Assembly (NCBI GenBank): GCA_946481135.1
Contig: CAMLMQ010000031.1
Coordinates: 1 to 19,875 of the forward strand
DNA length: 19,875 nucleotides
Source: an uncultured Microbacteriaceae bacterium
GTDB taxonomy: Bacteria; Actinomycetota; Actinomycetes; Actinomycetales; Microbacteriaceae
Direction of reading: 5' to 3'
Numbering within the stretch: position 1 is the first letter of the stretch; every line of letters starts with the position of its first letter. The translations under genes were made by a program, and so were the position numbers. A model generated the notes under the pieces. The model worked only from the letters and a program-made list of their open reading frames with translations, was not told where the DNA came from and did no database searches. Shown one piece after another: positions 12,993 to 19,866 of the stretch.

Positions 12993-13835
12993 ATGCAGGA
13001 TGCCGCCACCCTCGTCGTGCCCGCCGCGCCCGAGCGCGTCGCCGTGAAGAAGACCGTGCTGATGTGCCGTCCGGAGCACTTCACGGTGAGCTACCGCATC
13101 AACCCGTGGATGCATCCCGAGGATCCGACCGACACGAGCCTCGCGGTACGCCAGTGGGAGTCGCTCCACCGCGTCTACCTCGACCTCGGCTTCGACGTCG
13201 AGCTCATCGACCCGCTGCCGGGCCTGCCCGACATGGTCTACGCCGCGAACGGCGGGTTCACCCTCGACGGCATCGCCTACGGCGCGCGGTTCCAGTACGA
13301 CGAGCGCGGGCCGGAGGGGCCGGCGTACATGGACTGGTTCCGGCAGCACGGCTTCGAGGTCGCCGAGCCCGTGAGCGTCAACGAGGGCGAGGGCGACTTC
13401 CTGCTCGTCGGCGACCGCATCCTCGCCGGCACCGGGTTCCGCTCGGACGCCGCGAGTCACGACGAGCTGCGCCGCATCTTCGGCCGGGAGGTCGTGACGC
13501 TGCAGCTCGTCGACCCGTCGTTCTACCACCTCGACACCGCCCTCGCGGTGCTCGACGACCGCAACATCGCCTACCTCCCGAAGGCCTTCTCCGCTGAGTC
13601 GCGCGCCGTGCTCGACGACCTCTACCCGGACGCCGTCACCGTGGACGATGCGGATGCCGCGGTGCTCGGGCTCAACAGCTTCAGCGACGGGCGCCACGTC
13701 GTGATCGCCTCCCGCGCGGTCGGCTTCGAGCGGTCGCTGCGCGAGCGGGGCTACGAGCCGATCGGCGTCGACCTCTCCGAGCTGCTGCTCGGCGGCGGCG
13801 GCGTGAAGTGCTGCACCCTCGAGCTGCGGCGATGA
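12993..13835 (+). CDS. Amidinotransferase-fold guanidine hydrolase: arginine dihydrolase or DDAH
   Basis: This encodes 280 residues of the pentein (DDAH/amidinotransferase) fold. Motifs are LMCRPEHFTVSYRINPWM (23-40), LPDMVYAANGGFTLDG (78-93), EGEGDFLLVG (131-140), FYHLDTALAVLDD (177-189) with His179 and Asp181, and a C-terminal GGGGVKCCTLEL (267-278) carrying the nucleophilic cysteine (Cys273/274). True DDAHs have an acidic pair at the VYAAN position. Asn86 instead resembles the cyanobacterial arginine dihydrolase ArgZ, which releases ornithine, CO2 and two ammonia. The spacing Asn86-Glu133 equals the ArgZ Asn71-Glu118 spacing as I remember it. Translational coupling (ATGA) to ornithine aminotransferase fits ornithine as the product. 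DDAH remains the conservative annotation. Confidence 0.75.
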   Translation: MQDAATLVVPAAPERVAVKKTVLMCRPEHFTVSYRINPWMHPEDPTDTSLAVRQWESLHRVYLDLGFDVELIDPLPGLPDMVYAANGGFTLDGIAYGARFQYDERGPEGPAYMDWFRQHGFEVAEPVSVNEGEGDFLLVGDRILAGTGFRSDAASHDELRRIFGREVVTLQLVDPSFYHLDTALAVLDDRNIAYLPKAFSAESRAVLDDLYPDAVTVDDADAAVLGLNSFSDGRHVVIASRAVGFERSLRERGYEPIGVDLSELLLGGGGVKCCTLELRR

Positions 13836-15049
13836 GCGTGACCACCCTCGTCTCGTCCGCCGAGAGCATCGAGCTCGTCGAGCGGTACGGCGCGCACAAC
13901 TACCACCCGCTCCCCGTCGTCGCCGCGCACGCGACCGGCGCCTGGGTCACCGACCCCGAGGGCAACCGCTACCTCGACTGCCTGGCGGCGTACTCGGCGG
14001 TCAACTTCGGGCACGGCCACCCCGCGCTCGTGCGCGCGGCCCGCGAACAGCTCGACCGCGTGACGCTCACGAGCCGGGCCTTCCACAACGATCGGCTCGG
14101 CCCGTTCCTCGAGGCCCTCGCGCGGCTCGCGAAGAAAGACATGGTGTTGCCGATGAACACCGGCGCCGAGGCGGTCGAGTCGGCCGTCAAGGTGGCCAGG
14201 GCCTGGGGCTACCGGGTGAAGGGCGTTCCCGACGGCCGGGCGAAGATCGTCGTCGCCGACGGCAACTTCCACGGCCGCACCACCACGATCGTGAGCTTCT
14301 CGACCGACCCGCAGGCCCGGGCCGACTTCGGCCCGTTCACCCCCGGGTTCGTGTCGGTGCCGTATGGCGACGTCGCCGCGATGGAGGCCGCGCTCGACGA
14401 CGACACCGTCGCCGTGCTGCTCGAGCCGATCCAGGGCGAGGCGGGTATCATCGTGCCGCGACCCGGGTACCTCGCCGAGGTGCGCCGTCTGACGCGGGAA
14501 CGCGGCATCCTGTTCATCGCCGACGAGATCCAGTCGGGGCTCGGGCGTACGGGGGCGACGTTCCAGTGCGACAACGAGGGCGTCGTGCCCGACCTCTACC
14601 TGCTCGGCAAGGCGCTCGGCGGGGGCATCGTGCCGGTGAGCGCCGTGGTCGGCGATCGGAGCGTACTCGGGGTGCTGCGTCCGGGCGAGCACGGCTCGAC
14701 GTTCGGCGGCAACCCCCTCGCCGCCGCCGTCGGACTCGCCGTCGTCGAACTGCTGCAGACCGGCGAGTACCAGGAGCGCGCCCGCGACCTCGGCGCCCAC
14801 CTGCTCACGCGGTTGAAAGCGCTCGTCGGACACGGCGTGGTCGCCGTGCGCGGCGTCGGCCTGTGGGCGGGCGTCGACATCGATCCCGCGCGCGGCACCG
14901 GGCGGCAGGTCTGCGAGAAGCTCATGACGCGCGGCATCCTCGTGAAGGACACCCACGGGTCGACCATCCGCTTCGCGCCGCCGCTCGTCGTCACGCGCGA
15001 CGAACTCGACCTCGCCGTCGATGCGCTCGCCGAGGTGCTGGGGGCATGA
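13832..15049 (+). CDS. rocD: Ornithine aminotransferase
   Basis: This encodes 405 residues of a class-III PLP aminotransferase. It would transfer the delta-amino group of ornithine to 2-oxoglutarate, giving glutamate 5-semialdehyde/P5C and glutamate. Markers are RYGAHNYHPLPVV (18-30), which is the ornithine aminotransferase start, NTGAEAVESAVKVAR (109-123), GNFHGRT (144-150), EPIQGEAGI (198-206), FIADEIQSGLGRTG (228-241) with Asp231, and LLGKALGGG (257-265) with the Schiff-base Lys260. STFGGNPL (289-296) and the C-terminal RFAPPLVV (380-387) are also present. The start overlaps the stop of the upstream guanidine hydrolase gene. The pair forms a two-step arginine-to-P5C route if the first enzyme is an arginine dihydrolase. 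Confidence 0.9.
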   Translation: MSVTTLVSSAESIELVERYGAHNYHPLPVVAAHATGAWVTDPEGNRYLDCLAAYSAVNFGHGHPALVRAAREQLDRVTLTSRAFHNDRLGPFLEALARLAKKDMVLPMNTGAEAVESAVKVARAWGYRVKGVPDGRAKIVVADGNFHGRTTTIVSFSTDPQARADFGPFTPGFVSVPYGDVAAMEAALDDDTVAVLLEPIQGEAGIIVPRPGYLAEVRRLTRERGILFIADEIQSGLGRTGATFQCDNEGVVPDLYLLGKALGGGIVPVSAVVGDRSVLGVLRPGEHGSTFGGNPLAAAVGLAVVELLQTGEYQERARDLGAHLLTRLKALVGHGVVAVRGVGLWAGVDIDPARGTGRQVCEKLMTRGILVKDTHGSTIRFAPPLVVTRDELDLAVDALAEVLGA

Positions 15050-15064
15050 GTCGACCCCACGACC

Positions 15065-15070
15065 TACCCT
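15065..15070 (+). promoter_or_regulatory. -10 element of the flavoprotein gene (leaderless)
   Basis: TACCCT, 6 nt (GAGAGG), then GTG at 15077. The purine-rich GAGAGG abuts the start codon and is too close to act as a ribosome binding site. Confidence 0.5.
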
Positions 15071-15076
15071 GAGAGG

Positions 15077-16180
15077 GTGTCCCCGCTGACGCCCGACCTC
15101 CTCGCCCGCATCCGCGAGCGCGCGCCGGGGTACGACCGCGACAACGCGTTCTTCACGGAAGACCTCGACGAACTGCGCGACGCGGGCTACCTCGCCCCGC
15201 GGTCCCTGCTCGACACCGTGCGCGATCAGCGCCTCCTCGCGGCTCACGCTCCGGCGACCGCCCTCGGCATCAACATGCACCTCGTCTGGGTCGGCGTCGC
15301 CCGCGTGCTGCACGAGCGGGGCGACGCCTCGCTCGGCGGGGTGCTGCGGGATGCCGAGGCGGGCGAGCTGTTCGCGTTCGGCAACAGCGAGCCCGGCAAC
15401 GACCTCGTGCTGTGGGACTCGCTGACCCGCGCCGAGACCGTCGACGGCGGTTACGCCTTCACGGGAACCAAGATCTTCACGTCCCTGGCGCCGTCGTGGA
15501 CGCGCCTCGGCGTCTTCGGCAAGACCGACGGACCCGACGGCCCGCGCCTCGTTCACGGGTTCCTCACCCCCGACGACCCCGGCGTGACGACGCTCGACGA
15601 CTGGGACACGCTCGGGATGCGGGCCACGCAGAGCCACACCACGCGCCTCGACCGTGCGGTCATCCCGACCGAGCGCATCACGCGCATCCTGCCGGTCGGA
15701 CCGAACGCCGACCCGTTCGTCTTCGCGATCTTCGCGAACTTCCTGCTGCTCATCGGATCGGTGTACGCCGGGATCGCCGACCGCGCGCTCGAGCTCGGCG
15801 TCGAGGCGGCGCACCGGCGCACCTCGCTCAGGACCGGGCTGACCTACGCGGCCGACCCCGACATCCGGTGGCGTCTCGCGGATGCCGCGCTCGCGCTCGA
15901 TGCGCTGCGCCCCGACCTCGAGACCCTCGCGGCGGATGTCGACGGCCTCGTCGACCACGGCGGCGACTGGTTCCGGCTGCTCACCGGGGCGAAGCATCGC
16001 GCGACCGAGACCGCACGACGCGTCGTCGATCAGGCGATGCGTGTCGCCGGGGGCGGCGGCTACCGGTCGTCGAGCGAGCTCGCCCGGCTGCAGCGCGATG
16101 TGCTCGCGGGCATCTACCACCCGTCCGATCCCGAGTCGGTGCACGCCACCGTCGCGACCAACCTCCTGGGGCCCCTGTGA
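15077..16180 (+). CDS. Acyl-CoA dehydrogenase-fold flavoprotein, possibly a group-D monooxygenase
   Basis: This encodes 367 residues with the ACAD layout: an N-terminal helical domain (1-95), a beta domain with FAFGNSEPGND (100-109), YAFTGTKIFTSLAP (126-139) and DTLGMRATQSHTTRLD (177-192), and a C-terminal helical domain with VAGGGGYRSSSELARLQRD (323-341). At the place where dehydrogenases carry Y-E-G-T with the catalytic glutamate, this protein reads YHPS (347-350). A histidine in this region is seen in DszC-like flavin monooxygenases (L-H-D-P). It may therefore be an FMN- or FAD-dependent oxygenase or an acyl-CoA dehydrogenase with a displaced base; I cannot decide. The GTG at 15077 is set by the leaderless promoter. 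The stop overlaps the FAH gene start (GTGA). Confidence 0.75.
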   Translation: MSPLTPDLLARIRERAPGYDRDNAFFTEDLDELRDAGYLAPRSLLDTVRDQRLLAAHAPATALGINMHLVWVGVARVLHERGDASLGGVLRDAEAGELFAFGNSEPGNDLVLWDSLTRAETVDGGYAFTGTKIFTSLAPSWTRLGVFGKTDGPDGPRLVHGFLTPDDPGVTTLDDWDTLGMRATQSHTTRLDRAVIPTERITRILPVGPNADPFVFAIFANFLLLIGSVYAGIADRALELGVEAAHRRTSLRTGLTYAADPDIRWRLADAALALDALRPDLETLAADVDGLVDHGGDWFRLLTGAKHRATETARRVVDQAMRVAGGGGYRSSSELARLQRDVLAGIYHPSDPESVHATVATNLLGPL

Positions 16181-17013
16181 GACTCGCCACCCTGCGCCGC
16201 GACGGCGACACCGTCGCCGTCCGGATCGACGCCGACGGCGCGGTCGAGATCCCCGGCTTCGCGGACGTCGGCGCCCTCCTCGCCGACCCCGACTGGCGCT
16301 CGATCGCCGCCGGCGCCGCCGGGCGGGTGCGACCCCCCGTCGACATCCGCGACGACGCCTGGGCGCCCGTCGTCCCCGCGCCGCGCAAGATCCTCTGCGT
16401 CGGGGTGAACTACCGGGCGCACATCGCCGAGATGGGGCGGGAGGAGCCCGACTTCCCGACCGTGTTCACGAAGTACCCGGAGTCGCTCATCGGCGCCGGC
16501 GACCCGATCATCGTGCCGCCGTACGCCGCGGACGCCGTCGACTGGGAGGCCGAGCTCGCCGTCGTGATCGGCAGCCGCGTGTTCCGGGCGTCGGAGGAGG
16601 AGTCGCAGGCGGCGATCGCGGGCTACACGGTGCTCAACGACACGAGCATGCGCGACTGGCAGAATCGCACGCTGCAGTGGCTGCTCGGCAAGAGCTTCGA
16701 GAAGTCGACGCCCGTGGGTCCGATGCTCGTGACGCCCGACGAGGTGGCGTCGGATGCGCGCATCACGACGCACGTCGACGGCGAGCTCATGCAGGACGGC
16801 CGCATCGACGACCTCGTGTTCGGCCCGGCGGCGGCGATCGCGTACATCTCGCAGGTGTTCGCGCTCGACCCGGGCGACATCGTCGCGACCGGCACGCCGG
16901 GCGGCGTCGGGCATGCCCGGAAGCCGCCGCGCTACCTCGCCGACGGGTCGACCGTCGTCACCGCGATCGAGGGCATCGGGGCCCTGCGGAACACGGTCGT
17001 GGTGAGCGCCTGA
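16177..17013 (+). CDS. Fumarylacetoacetate hydrolase (FAH) family protein
   Basis: This encodes 278 residues. The FAH catalytic domain begins at PRKILCVGVNYRAHIAEMG (69-87). It has the metal-binding DWEAELAVVIG (122-132, Glu124 and Glu126), GYTVLNDTSMRDWQ (149-162, Asp155) and GKSFEKSTPVGP (171-182, Lys172), and ends in the DIVATGTPGGVG signature (234-245). All three metal ligands are present. Family members hydrolyse C-C bonds in, or decarboxylate, products of aromatic ring cleavage, or act on acylpyruvates; which applies here is unknown. The GTG start overlaps the flavoprotein stop, so the two are coupled, and the LigM-like gene follows after 57 nt. Context favours aromatic acid breakdown. 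Confidence 0.85.
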   Translation: MRLATLRRDGDTVAVRIDADGAVEIPGFADVGALLADPDWRSIAAGAAGRVRPPVDIRDDAWAPVVPAPRKILCVGVNYRAHIAEMGREEPDFPTVFTKYPESLIGAGDPIIVPPYAADAVDWEAELAVVIGSRVFRASEEESQAAIAGYTVLNDTSMRDWQNRTLQWLLGKSFEKSTPVGPMLVTPDEVASDARITTHVDGELMQDGRIDDLVFGPAAAIAYISQVFALDPGDIVATGTPGGVGHARKPPRYLADGSTVVTAIEGIGALRNTVVVSA

Positions 17014-17030
17014 TTTCCACGAGGTGGAAA
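17014..17030. promoter_or_regulatory. Perfect palindrome upstream of the LigM-like gene
   Basis: TTTCCAC-GAG-GTGGAAA is a 17-bp palindrome with perfect 7-bp arms. It starts at the base after the FAH stop and lies 41-57 nt upstream of the predicted start site of the LigM-like gene. The size and position suit an operator for an activator or repressor; no regulator gene is adjacent, so the binding protein is unknown. Confidence 0.55.
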
Positions 17031-17058
17031 GTGGATCGGCAGCCGGAGTCGCCGTTCG

Positions 17059-17064
17059 TAGGGT
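17059..17064 (+). promoter_or_regulatory. -10 element of the LigM-like gene (leaderless)
   Basis: TAGGGT, 6 nt (GACCGC), then ATG at 17071, with no Shine-Dalgarno sequence. It gives the gene its own promoter in addition to any read-through from the FAH gene. Confidence 0.5.
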
Positions 17065-17070
17065 GACCGC

Positions 17071-18426
17071 ATGACCAGCCCCTCCCTCGCCGACGCCATC
17101 GCCGCCGCCGGCGGCAACCCCGTCGACTACCTGCGCAACGCGCAGTCCCGCCCCACCGTCTTCCCCGTCGCGCCCGAGTTCAGCAACTGGCGCAGCGAGC
17201 AGCAGTCCTGGCGCACCGGCTGCGCCCTGCTCGACCAGTCCCACCACATGACCGACCTGTTCATCACCGGCCCCGACGGCCTGCGTCTGCTGCAGGACCT
17301 CGCCGTGAACTCGTTCGCGACCTTCACCCCCGGCAGCGCGAAACAGTTCATCGCCGTCAACCACGAGGGCTACCTCATCGGCGACGCCATCCTCTTCCAC
17401 CTCGCCGAGAACTCGTTCGACCTCGTCGGTCACCCGTTCGCGATCGACTGGGTGCGCTACCACGCCGAGATCGGCGACTACGACGTCGAGCTCGAGCTCG
17501 ACGGCAACTCGATCGTGCGACAGGGTCCGCCGAAGCTCTACCGCTACGAACTGCAGGGACCCAACGCCCTCGCGATCGTCGAGCGCCTCATCGGGGGCGA
17601 GGTGCCCGCGACGAAGTTCTTCGGCATGGCCGACTTCCGCATCGCCGGACGCGACGTGCGCGCGCTGCGGCACGGCATGGCCGGCCAGCCCGGCTTCGAG
17701 CTGTTCGGGCCGTGGGAGGAGGGCGACGCCATCCGCGACGCGATCCTCGAGGCCGGAGCCGACCTCGGCATCACGCAGGTGGGGTCGATGGCGTACTCCT
17801 CGGCGAACCTCGAGTCGGCCTGGGTGCCGTCGCCGACCCCGGCGATCTTCTCGGGTCGCGGGATGGATGCCTACCGCGCCTGGCTGCCCGCCGCCCGGGC
17901 CGGCTCGATCGCGGGGTCGGTCGACTCGCCGCGCATCGAGGACTACTACGTGACCCCCGCCGACCTCGGCTACGACCGCTCGGTGCGGTTCGACCACGAC
18001 TTCATCGGCCGCGCCGCCCTCGAGGCCCAGCAGCCGACGCGCACCAAGGTGACGCTCGTCTGGGACGAGGACGACGTCGCCGCGGCGATGAGATCGCTCT
18101 TCGAAGACGGGGTGCCGGCCAAGTACATCGCCCTGCCGAAGGCCCGGTACGGGTTCTTCCAGGTCGACCAGGTGCTCGTCGACGGCGTGCAGGTCGGCGT
18201 CTCGCACGACTGCGGCTACATCGTCAACGAGCAGACGTTCGCCTCGCTCGCCTCGATCGACCTCGCGCACGCCGAGCCCGGAACGAAGGTGACCGTGCTG
18301 TGGGGCGAGAACCCGAACTCGCGCAAGCCCGCCGTCGAGCCGCACCGGCAGGTGGAGATCCGGGCCACCGTCGCACCGGCGCCGTTCTCGGCCGAGGCGC
18401 GGGAGAACTACCGCCGCAACCGCTGA
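17071..18426 (+). CDS. GcvT-fold tetrahydrofolate O-demethylase (LigM/DesA-like)
   Basis: This encodes 451 residues, close in length to the aryl O-demethylases LigM (vanillate) and DesA (syringate), which pass a methyl group from a methoxy-aromatic acid to tetrahydrofolate. Features shared with that group are EFSNWRSEQQSW (36-47), LLDQSHHMTDLFI (53-65) with the paired histidines, AVNSFATF (78-85), AKQFIAVNHEGYLIGDAILF (90-109) and GHPFAIDWVRYHAE (120-133). MAYSSANLESAWVPSPTP (240-257) contains Tyr242, which I align with the essential LigM tyrosine, and RVRFDHDFIGRAAL-type sequence follows. Glycine-cleavage GcvT proteins are shorter (about 360-400) and lack the SHHMTDL pattern. The exact methoxy substrate cannot be read from sequence. 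Its 3' end overlaps the convergent CAP gene by 19 bp. Confidence 0.8.
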   Translation: MTSPSLADAIAAAGGNPVDYLRNAQSRPTVFPVAPEFSNWRSEQQSWRTGCALLDQSHHMTDLFITGPDGLRLLQDLAVNSFATFTPGSAKQFIAVNHEGYLIGDAILFHLAENSFDLVGHPFAIDWVRYHAEIGDYDVELELDGNSIVRQGPPKLYRYELQGPNALAIVERLIGGEVPATKFFGMADFRIAGRDVRALRHGMAGQPGFELFGPWEEGDAIRDAILEAGADLGITQVGSMAYSSANLESAWVPSPTPAIFSGRGMDAYRAWLPAARAGSIAGSVDSPRIEDYYVTPADLGYDRSVRFDHDFIGRAALEAQQPTRTKVTLVWDEDDVAAAMRSLFEDGVPAKYIALPKARYGFFQVDQVLVDGVQVGVSHDCGYIVNEQTFASLASIDLAHAEPGTKVTVLWGENPNSRKPAVEPHRQVEIRATVAPAPFSAEARENYRRNR

Positions 18427-19124
18427 CGGACGACGAACGCGGACGCCCCGGCGACGAGTGCGGCGCCGATCGCGAACGGCCACCACGGCACCGCGGCGGC
18501 GTCGCCTCGGGCGGCGTCGCGGGCCGCGCTCGTGGGGCGATCGCTCGGTTTGTCCGACCGGGTCGGCGACGGGGTGACCGTCGGCGTCGGAGTGACGCTC
18601 GGTGTGGCCTCGGGTGCCGGCTCGACCGGAGCGGGCACGGGTTCCGCCGGCGCGGGGGCGGGCGCGGCGGGCGCGGGAGGTGCCGGCCCGACGTGACCGG
18701 GGTACTTCGCGAAGACCTGAACGCCCCACGTCGTGCCGCCCGCGCTCAGGAACGCGACCCCGATATCGGTGTAGTCGCCCAGAAGGTTGGCGCGGTGACC
18801 GGGGGACGACATCCAGCCCTCGTGCATCGCGGAGGCCGACGGATGACCCTGGGCGACGTTCTCGCCCGCCGCGACCCAGCCGCCCGGGATCTCGGCGGAG
18901 TAGTTCGGGTTGTGGGCGAGGGTGCCGCTCGCCGCGAGCTGGTTCGCCCAGTTCGCCGCCACGGCATCCATCGCGGCGTTGCGCAGCAGCCCGTTCAGCC
19001 CGTTCGCCCAGCGGGCCTGCGTGGCGAGCGCGGCGAGGTCGTCGGCGGGCGTGGCGTGCGCGGTCGACGGCACCAGCGCCATCCCGAGAGCCAGCGCGAG
19101 CACGACGGCCGCGCGCCGGATCAC
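18408..19124 (-). CDS. Secreted CAP-domain (SCP/PR-1) protein with C-terminal membrane anchor
   Basis: This encodes 238 residues. A signal peptide (about 1-24, ending STAHA) precedes a CAP domain of about 28-145. The CAP domain has His71, GENVAQGH (87-94, Glu88), HEGWMSSPGHRANLL (101-115, His110) and GTTWGVQVFAKY (130-141). A Pro/Ala/Glu- then Thr/Pro/Ser-rich linker (145-205) follows, then a membrane helix (about 213-232) and a basic RQRLRR tail, the pattern of a C-terminally anchored wall-spanning protein without an LPxTG motif. The molecular role of bacterial CAP domains is mostly unknown. The GTG at 19124 has AGGAGG 10 nt upstream and overlaps the stop of the hydrolase gene (GTGA), so the two are coupled. 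The TAG stop lies inside the convergent LigM-like gene. Confidence 0.85.
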   Translation of the reverse strand: MIRRAAVVLALALGMALVPSTAHATPADDLAALATQARWANGLNGLLRNAAMDAVAANWANQLAASGTLAHNPNYSAEIPGGWVAAGENVAQGHPSASAMHEGWMSSPGHRANLLGDYTDIGVAFLSAGGTTWGVQVFAKYPGHVGPAPPAPAAPAPAPAEPVPAPVEPAPEATPSVTPTPTVTPSPTRSDKPSDRPTSAARDAARGDAAAVPWWPFAIGAALVAGASAFVVRQRLRR

Positions 19125-19774
19125 GCCAACCACCCCTCCTCGCGCAGCCACAACGCGCACAGGTCCGTCCACTGCCGCGCGTCGCCGTCGCCCTCGGCCC
19201 GCGCGAGGTTCAGCCCGTGCCGTCCGTTCGGGAACACGTGGAGGGCGTGGCGCACCCCGGCCGCGGCGAGCGCCATCCCGAGCAGGTAGCTGTGCTGCAC
19301 GGGCACGACGGGGTCTTCGGCCGTGTGCCAGACGAAGAAGGGGGGAGCATCGGGCGCGACCAGCAGGTCGACGCTCGTCGCCGCGCGCAGGGTCGGTGAC
19401 GCGTCGACGCCGATCAGGTTCTCGCGGGACTGCTGGTGCGTCGGCAGCATCATCGACACGACCGGGTAGCAGAGGATCGCGAGGTCGACCCGCTCCTCGG
19501 GCGTCGCGCCCGGGGCGAGCGCGGCGTGCCCCGCGGCGTGTCCGCCCGCCGAGAAGCCGAGCACCGCGATCCGTTCCACCCCCGTCGCGCGCAGCCGGCG
19601 GATCTCGCCGCGCACCGCATCTAGCACCGCCGGGTGGCGCGTCTTCACCGGATACGCGAAGTACGACGCCGAGAGTCCGAGCGACTGCAGCCACGCCACG
19701 ACCGTCGTCGACTCGTTGTCGGAGATGCGGGTGTAGCCGCCGCCGGGCAGCACGAGCACGTGGTCGCGGGTCAC
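19121..19774 (-). CDS. Alpha/beta hydrolase, esterase of the BD-FAE/acetyl esterase type
   Basis: This encodes 217 residues. The oxyanion-hole motif PGGGYTRIS (10-18), nucleophile elbow GFSAGGH (73-79, Ser75), acid HTAEDPVVPVQ (150-160, Asp154) and base NGRHGLN (183-189, His186) complete a catalytic triad. The order and spacing resemble small carbohydrate-acetyl or feruloyl esterases. There is no signal peptide, so it acts in the cytosol unless exported otherwise. The GTG at 19774 has GGGAGG 8 nt upstream on the minus strand and gives an N-terminus that begins directly at strand one; GAGGAT 6 nt upstream could alternatively be a leaderless -10. It is the first gene of a pair with the CAP protein. 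Confidence 0.85.
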   Translation of the reverse strand: MTRDHVLVLPGGGYTRISDNESTTVVAWLQSLGLSASYFAYPVKTRHPAVLDAVRGEIRRLRATGVERIAVLGFSAGGHAAGHAALAPGATPEERVDLAILCYPVVSMMLPTHQQSRENLIGVDASPTLRAATSVDLLVAPDAPPFFVWHTAEDPVVPVQHSYLLGMALAAAGVRHALHVFPNGRHGLNLARAEGDGDARQWTDLCALWLREEGWLA

Positions 19775-19810
19775 CCCACCATCCTCCCGCCGTTTGCCCG
19801 GAAGACCCTG

Positions 19811-19838
19811 TTGGTCGGCTGGTGGGTTCAGGTAGTTA
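19811..19838 (+). promoter_or_regulatory. Possible promoter of a + gene at the right edge
   Basis: TTGGTC (19811-19816) and TAGTTA (19833-19838) are spaced by 16 nt in a comparatively AT-rich stretch after the divergent hydrolase start. About 20 nt downstream there is GGGAG (19856-19860) and then GTG at 19867 (or 19870). This is a plausible promoter, ribosome binding site and start, but only three codons are visible. Confidence 0.35.
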
Positions 19839-19866
19839 GCGCAACACCTCTTCGTGGGAGTGGGTT

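Noticed and set aside
13751..16144. A 797-codon open frame antisense to rocD and the flavoprotein gene
   Set aside because: It is rich in Arg, Glu, Asp, Val and His with no recognisable motif, and its opposite strand encodes well-conserved enzymes. Such long antisense frames are expected in DNA with GC-saturated third positions.
18530..18700. Repeat array in the Pro/Ala/Thr-rich part of the CAP gene
   Set aside because: It is a low-complexity wall-spanning linker with irregular units, not a tandem DNA repeat or CRISPR.
16114..18729. An 871-codon antisense open frame across the FAH and LigM-like genes
   Set aside because: It has the same composition artefact: mostly Arg/Asp/Val/Gly, no domain pattern, and it crosses two real genes and the convergent overlap.
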